Positions 60,741 to 64,000 of a stretch of DNA of 64,000 nt are shown in pieces. The translations under genes were made by a program, and so were the position numbers. Numbering within the stretch: the stretch's first letter is position 1; the number at the start of each line of letters is the position of its first letter. The notes beneath the pieces are model-generated. The model worked only from the letters and a program-made list of their open reading frames with translations. It ran no database searches and was not told the origin of the DNA. The DNA is from a bacterium (GTDB lineage: Bacteria > Bacillota > Bacilli > Lactobacillales > Streptococcaceae). The stretch covers positions 1-64,000 of the forward strand of contig CAJNCV010000006.1 in the NCBI GenBank assembly GCA_905221385.1, in the 5' to 3' direction.

Positions 60741-61115
60741 ATGATTATTTTAATCAGTATTTTAGCAGTAATTGGAATAGCAGTAGGAGGTTGTAGCATG
60801 CACCAATATCAAAAGAAACAAGAAATGATTGCCATCGCGACCAGCGATGAGGCGAAGAAGGTTTATGAACATTTTATGAAATCGAAAGATCCTAATGCAT
60901 TTACTAATGCAGGTGTCATCCAGGATTATGTTGTTGATGAAAGTAGCTTAGATTATAATCCAATGGGAGGATTGATGGTTTCGGTGGTTATCAACAAAGA
61001 TAATGAATTAAATATAAATTATAATTTGATTGAAAACAAAGATGGCTCATACCATTCAGCATATTATTCTACTTCACCAAAATTATCCAAACTTTTGAAA
61101 GGGAATAATGAATGA
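60741..61115 (+). CDS. DUF1310-like lipoprotein/membrane immunity candidate, copy 1 (start damaged)
   Basis: About 124 residues from ATG 60741: a hydrophobic N-terminal segment with VGGC (possible lipobox), then a small outer domain with IATSDEAKKVYEHF and LDYNPMGGLMV, typical of what I recall as DUF1310. Compared with copy 2 (61384), the normal start after AAAGGAGG (60709-60716) has become ATA and one C is missing from the following codons, so the proper start is lost. The frame is open upstream to ATG 60690, but that lies at the promoter start point. It may be unexpressed. The stop overlaps the truncated lipase start. Confidence 0.6.
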   Translation: MIILISILAVIGIAVGGCSMHQYQKKQEMIAIATSDEAKKVYEHFMKSKDPNAFTNAGVIQDYVVDESSLDYNPMGGLMVSVVINKDNELNINYNLIENKDGSYHSAYYSTSPKLSKLLKGNNE

Positions 61116-61336
61116 CACAAAATCATGTTAAAGAAGATAACCTTCAAACCGCAATGGCAGAGTATCAGGATAATATGGGCGAGGAAAGAACTTTATATGA
61201 CCAATATGAAAGAGAACTTGGCACTGTCACCCAAGTCTACAACAATACTACAGGAGCTGGCGAGCAGGTTTATGCACTTGTAAAAAATCCCAAAGAAAAA
61301 GCTGAGGATGTAGAGGAAAATTATGCTATACTATGA
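61112..61336 (+). pseudogene. Truncated lipase toxin, unit 1
   Basis: The first 66 codons match the intact lipase at 61776 (GTVTQVYNNTTGAGEQVYA identical, VKNP.EKAEDV). The frame then runs into unrelated sequence and stops at 61336. It lacks the catalytic Ser and the whole C-terminal helical part. The break falls exactly where the promoter of unit 2 begins, so it arose by duplication or recombination between units. Confidence 0.85.
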
Positions 61337-61383
61337 GTAAGTTAGTCCCTAATTTATTGATAGGATAGCATAAAGGAGGCGCC

Positions 61384-61779
61384 ATGAAAAAACCTAAAAA
61401 AAGTATGATTATTTTATTCAGCATTTTAGCAGTAATTGGAATCACAATAGGAGGTTGTAGCATGCACCAATACCAAAAGAAACAAGAAATGATTGCCATC
61501 GCAACAAGCGATGAGGCGAAGAAGGTTTATGAAAATCATATAAGGGCGAATGATCCTAAAGCATTAACAGAAGATGGAATCATTAAATCATATGATATTG
61601 ATACAGAAACTTTAGAGTATAATCCAATGGGAGGACTAATGGTAAGGATATATTTTAATGATGATAAGGAATTAGATTTTCACTTTGGCTTAATAAAAGA
61701 TAATTCAGGGAATTATGAATCTTATGGATATACTGTATCACCTAAATTATCATCTATGTTAAAGGAATCTAAAAAATGA
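61384..61779 (+). CDS. DUF1310-like lipoprotein/membrane immunity candidate, copy 2
   Basis: A 131-residue protein: KKPKK basic start, hydrophobic segment ending IGGC (possible lipobox, Cys at about 22), and an outer domain with YDIDTETLEYNPMGGLMVRIYF. The start is clean (AAAGGAGGCGCC, ATG 61384). The stop overlaps the lipase ATG by 4 nt. In S. aureus the lipoproteins TilA, encoded beside the T7-secreted lipase TslA, neutralise it outside the membrane; the same role is inferred here from place and topology, not from sequence identity. Confidence 0.7.
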   Translation: MKKPKKSMIILFSILAVIGITIGGCSMHQYQKKQEMIAIATSDEAKKVYENHIRANDPKALTEDGIIKSYDIDTETLEYNPMGGLMVRIYFNDDKELDFHFGLIKDNSGNYESYGYTVSPKLSSMLKESKK

Positions 61780-63020
61780 GAAAATATGTCAATGATTCAA
61801 ATCTTCAGATTGCAATGACTGAATATAACGATAACTCAATTAATCGTGAGGTTAAGGACCAATATGATGGAAGCGTTGGGACTGTCACCCAAGTCTACAA
61901 CAATACCACAGGAGCGGGTGAGCAGGTTTATGCAGTTGTAAAAAATCCTGATGAAAAAGCTGAGGATGTACAGGAAGTAACGGTCCTCTTTCGTGGTTCT
62001 ACGGGTCCAGATCATATTTTGAATGAGGCACCGGATGTCTGGAATGACTGGGCTGAAAATGATGCAGTTATAGCTAAGAGAATTGTAATGCAAAGCAATC
62101 CCAGCGACCGAGACAATTCTACCGAGCAGCTAAAGGCTTCTGCCAGAGCTTTAAAAGATATCATGAAAAAATATCCTCATGCCAAAATTAACATTTACGG
62201 GCATTCGCTTGGATCTATGGATGCTCAGTATGCCATGGCTGCTCTTGAAGCGGCCCAAATCGAGCGAATCCAACAGGCTCATATCTACAACGGACCTGAT
62301 GTCTACCGAATCCTTAGCCCCGAACAGAGGAAAATTGTCGATCAGATTAAAGGACGTATCTACAACTATGCTGACCCTAAAGATATGATCAGCATGGTTG
62401 GTAGAGATCCCTCGAAGGGCAGTATCGGTTCTGTAGGTATGGTTTATTATGTAGATAGTGAACAAGAAGATTTTGTAAATCAGCATATGACCTATGGTTA
62501 TCGCTTGGATAAGGATGGAAAAATAAAAATTCTCTCCAATACCAGTACAGTCGCATATAATAGCTTTCTAATTAAAATGGAGAGTTTCAAAAAGCTTAAG
62601 AAGAGTCTATCTTCTGATGGCCTTACATCTGATGAGCGAATCTTTCTAGACTCTGAACAAGCTAAGCTAACGGCGTCAGGTATTTGCCATATTGTAACAG
62701 AAGAACTAGATGTTCTCAAAAAAATATATAATGACGGAGTTCAAGATGCGAGTGAAGTGCTTGTTTCGTGTAGTAATGTTCCTTGGGGTTTTATCCTAAG
62801 TCCGTACGAAACAGAGGTTGCCTATTCTGATGGAGGAGTGACTTATGAAACAACTGTTGGTGTCATTCAAAAGAGGTTTACTCCAGTTCTTGATACTGCG
62901 AAACAATTAGAGAAAGATTTTACAGACTTAGAAAAGCAAATCCAAAACGGTATTCAGAAGAAATTAGATGAAGATAAGGCATTGGCGAATGAATTTAAGC
63001 AATGGAAGAGTTTGATATGA
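61776..63020 (+). CDS. TslA-like lipase toxin with C-terminal LXG-like helices (reverse architecture)
   Basis: A 414-residue protein. The N-terminal part (about 1-245) is a class 3 lipase-type alpha/beta-hydrolase with FRGSTGPDH, nucleophile motif G142-H-S144-L-G146, a likely acid in YADPKDMISMVG (D200 or D203) and a likely His in NQHMTYGY (H237). The C-terminal part (about 260-414) is helical, without signal peptide. An enzyme first, helical targeting domain last order, with two small helical proteins directly downstream, matches S. aureus TslA, a T7SSb-exported phospholipase. The immunity candidate is encoded upstream with a 4 nt overlap. Confidence 0.78.
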   Translation: MRKYVNDSNLQIAMTEYNDNSINREVKDQYDGSVGTVTQVYNNTTGAGEQVYAVVKNPDEKAEDVQEVTVLFRGSTGPDHILNEAPDVWNDWAENDAVIAKRIVMQSNPSDRDNSTEQLKASARALKDIMKKYPHAKINIYGHSLGSMDAQYAMAALEAAQIERIQQAHIYNGPDVYRILSPEQRKIVDQIKGRIYNYADPKDMISMVGRDPSKGSIGSVGMVYYVDSEQEDFVNQHMTYGYRLDKDGKIKILSNTSTVAYNSFLIKMESFKKLKKSLSSDGLTSDERIFLDSEQAKLTASGICHIVTEELDVLKKIYNDGVQDASEVLVSCSNVPWGFILSPYETEVAYSDGGVTYETTVGVIQKRFTPVLDTAKQLEKDFTDLEKQIQNGIQKKLDEDKALANEFKQWKSLI

Positions 63021-63403
63021 TAGAAGATGAAATCAGGAAAAAGCGCCAACGTATTGAAGAATGTGAGGATGACTATCGACGTTCTTGTAAAAAAATCGAA
63101 AATCAGTACGAAGAGGCCAATTATAAATTTCAGCAATTGTGTCATATGATTGATGAAAAGTATCGAATCATTTCCCATACCTTAGACCAGCTAGGCGGAG
63201 ACACAACTGAATGGCGTTATCAATCCAATCGACTAGCATCCAACTTTAGTCAGCAAATCGAGATGGCGTATAGAAATAGACAAAGACAACTCGAACAAGA
63301 AGAATTGGAGCTCGAACAGGATTACAAGCGGGAACACCGTCTCTTAGAAGATGAGCTTGCCAGAGCTCAGGAGCAAAAAAGACGCTTAGAAGAACGAGGT
63401 TAA
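63017..63403 (+). CDS. Coiled-coil partner of the lipase toxin (TlaA/Lap2-like)
   Basis: A 128-residue protein, almost entirely charged coiled coil (IEDEIRKKRQRIEECEDD to ARAQEQKRRLEE). The ATG at 63017 overlaps the lipase stop (ATGA), so it is translated with it. By analogy with the TlaA proteins of TslA and the Lap proteins of LXG toxins it should bind the helical end of the lipase and complete its secretion signal. An ATG at 63002 is possible but not in the overlap. Confidence 0.65.
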   Translation: MIEDEIRKKRQRIEECEDDYRRSCKKIENQYEEANYKFQQLCHMIDEKYRIISHTLDQLGGDTTEWRYQSNRLASNFSQQIEMAYRNRQRQLEQEELELEQDYKREHRLLEDELARAQEQKRRLEERG

Positions 63404-63408
63404 CGATA

Positions 63409-63720
63409 ATGGCGAATGTATTTGATTATATTAATGATTTTTTCGCGGGAGGAGAGGAGGCTCTAAGAAATATTGAAAAAGAGTTGGAACGATCATTTAT
63501 AAAAAACATCTTGGCTCCAGCAAAAAAAGCTCGTATTTCCACTATAAAAAAAGATACAGAAAAATATATGAAGATCTCTCTATTAAGTGCTCAAGAAAGT
63601 TTGAAAGAAGTTTCGAAAAACATTGATAGTTCGATGAAGGGAGAATTTTCTACAAAAGTAGTTGAAACTATAGAAACGAAAAGTAAAGAATATCCAAAAG
63701 CTTTAAATGGTACAAAGTAG
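63409..63720 (+). CDS. Small helical partner of the lipase toxin (TlaA/Lap1-like)
   Basis: A 103-residue, helical, cysteine-free protein starting MANVFDYINDFFAGG, with basic and acidic heptads. It begins 5 nt after the coiled-coil gene (CGAGGTTAACGATA before the ATG). I do not recognise a named family. Its size, helical nature and position as last gene in the unit fit the second small targeting partner seen in LXG and TslA systems, here after the toxin gene instead of before it, mirroring the reversed domain order of the toxin. Confidence 0.6.
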   Translation: MANVFDYINDFFAGGEEALRNIEKELERSFIKNILAPAKKARISTIKKDTEKYMKISLLSAQESLKEVSKNIDSSMKGEFSTKVVETIETKSKEYPKALNGTK

Positions 63721-63775
63721 ACTTTTGCTTTTTAAAGTAAAACTCCAGTAAGTTGCTTTTTTATAGCAGAAGAAC

Positions 63776-63814
63776 TATAAAACCACGAATCAGTTGATCC
63801 GTGGTTCTTTTCTT
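63776..63814. terminator. Bidirectional terminator; right copy of the direct repeat
   Basis: AACCACGAATC...GATCCGTGGTT followed by CTTTTCTT. It is the near-identical copy of 60586-60623 and serves the converging reductase gene as well. Confidence 0.8.
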
Positions 63815-64000
63815 ATAAACTGGTTGAGTGTTTGGGTTGTACTTTTTGTTCTGGGTCAATGTAGTTAATGGCATTGTTAACAGCTGTTGGAGCTTCACCT
63901 AGTCCTGTAGCGATCAAATCAATCTTACCTTCATAGTAGCAACAGTCACCGATAGCATAGATACCCGCTTGGCTGGATTCTTGCTTGCTATTGACGATAA
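63813..64000 (-). CDS. Ferredoxin-NADP(+) reductase (TrxB-like), 3' part
   Basis: The C-terminal 61 codons of a flavoprotein on the minus strand, cut by the window end. [18 protein letters not shown] is the FAD-binding GD motif, and [18 protein letters not shown] is the C-terminal helix of the YumC-type ferredoxin-NADP reductase. A homologous gene follows whiA in pneumococcus. A thioredoxin-reductase label would be less apt, but the Cys pair region lies outside the window. Confidence 0.87.
   Translation of the reverse strand, partial: IVNSKQESSQAGIYAIGDCCYYEGKIDLIATGLGEAPTAVNNAINYIDPEQKVQPKHSTSL

Noticed and set aside
61776..63020. Housekeeping lipase
   Set aside because: No signal peptide, a helical C-terminal extension, overlapping immunity-like gene and two small helical partners point to a T7SS effector instead.

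Overview
The window comes from a Firmicute chromosome of the Streptococcus mitis/oralis/pneumoniae group. The basis is the gene content and order (pbp2b-recR-ddl-murF-ftsA-ftsZ-ylmEFGH-divIVA-ileS, dfr-56 aa membrane protein-clpX-engB, rapZ-yvcK-whiA), the codon usage and AT-rich promoters with extended -10 boxes, an IS1167-like remnant at the left edge, and a PBP2b whose active-site motifs fall at exactly the pneumococcal residue numbers. No rRNA or tRNA gene, CRISPR array or prophage was seen.

Layout. 1-495: degenerate IS1167-like element. 673-10128: sialic-acid catabolism locus (ManNAc-6-P epimerase, SatABC-type sugar ABC transporter, YhcH, YesL, N-acetylneuraminate lyase, ROK kinase, and the divergent RpiR-type regulator), interrupted near its end by a GNAT-carrying insert bounded by two copies of the kinase 3' end. 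10385-13034: pbp2b-recR. 13339-18030: accessory type VII secretion (T7SSb) LXG-toxin locus with three paralogous immunity-like genes. 18268-30661: ddl, murF, division genes, and T-box-controlled ileS. 30989-35770: a broken small membrane protein, gpmA, and an ABC exporter whose permease is frameshifted. 35915: rpsO. 36682-41310: second LXG locus, with the toxin broken by a 13 bp tandem duplication, an orphan toxin tip and three immunity paralogues. 41466-44972: Fe-siderophore-type ABC importer plus esterase. 45015-55511: housekeeping genes (plsC, P-type ATPase, trmK, nif3-like, FAD oxidase, galE, glycosyltransferase, ferredoxin, LysM protein, cmk, dfr). 55548-60590: clpX-engB, ridA, rapZ-yvcK-whiA. 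60680-63720: third effector locus, a lipase with the reversed toxin/LXG-like order of Staphylococcus aureus TslA, DUF1310 immunity candidates and two small helical partners. 63813-64000: 3' end of a convergent ferredoxin-NADP reductase.

Main message. Three separate T7SSb effector/immunity loci of different toxin types sit in otherwise conserved core synteny, directly after the terminators of recR, rpsO and whiA, and no secretion-machine gene (essC, essB, esaA, essA, esxA) is present here. The loci show signs of cassette evolution: tandem unit duplication with truncated toxins, an orphan toxin tip, immunity arrays with conserved ends and diverged middles, and for the third locus a duplicated whiA terminator at its two borders. 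The sialic-acid operons share a promoter layout at identical spacing (inverted repeat TGAAA-N4-TTTCA, a second conserved box, and a cre-like site overlapping -35), a good candidate for joint NanR and CcpA control.

All functional statements rest on reading motifs, gene order and family knowledge from memory. No database search was run.
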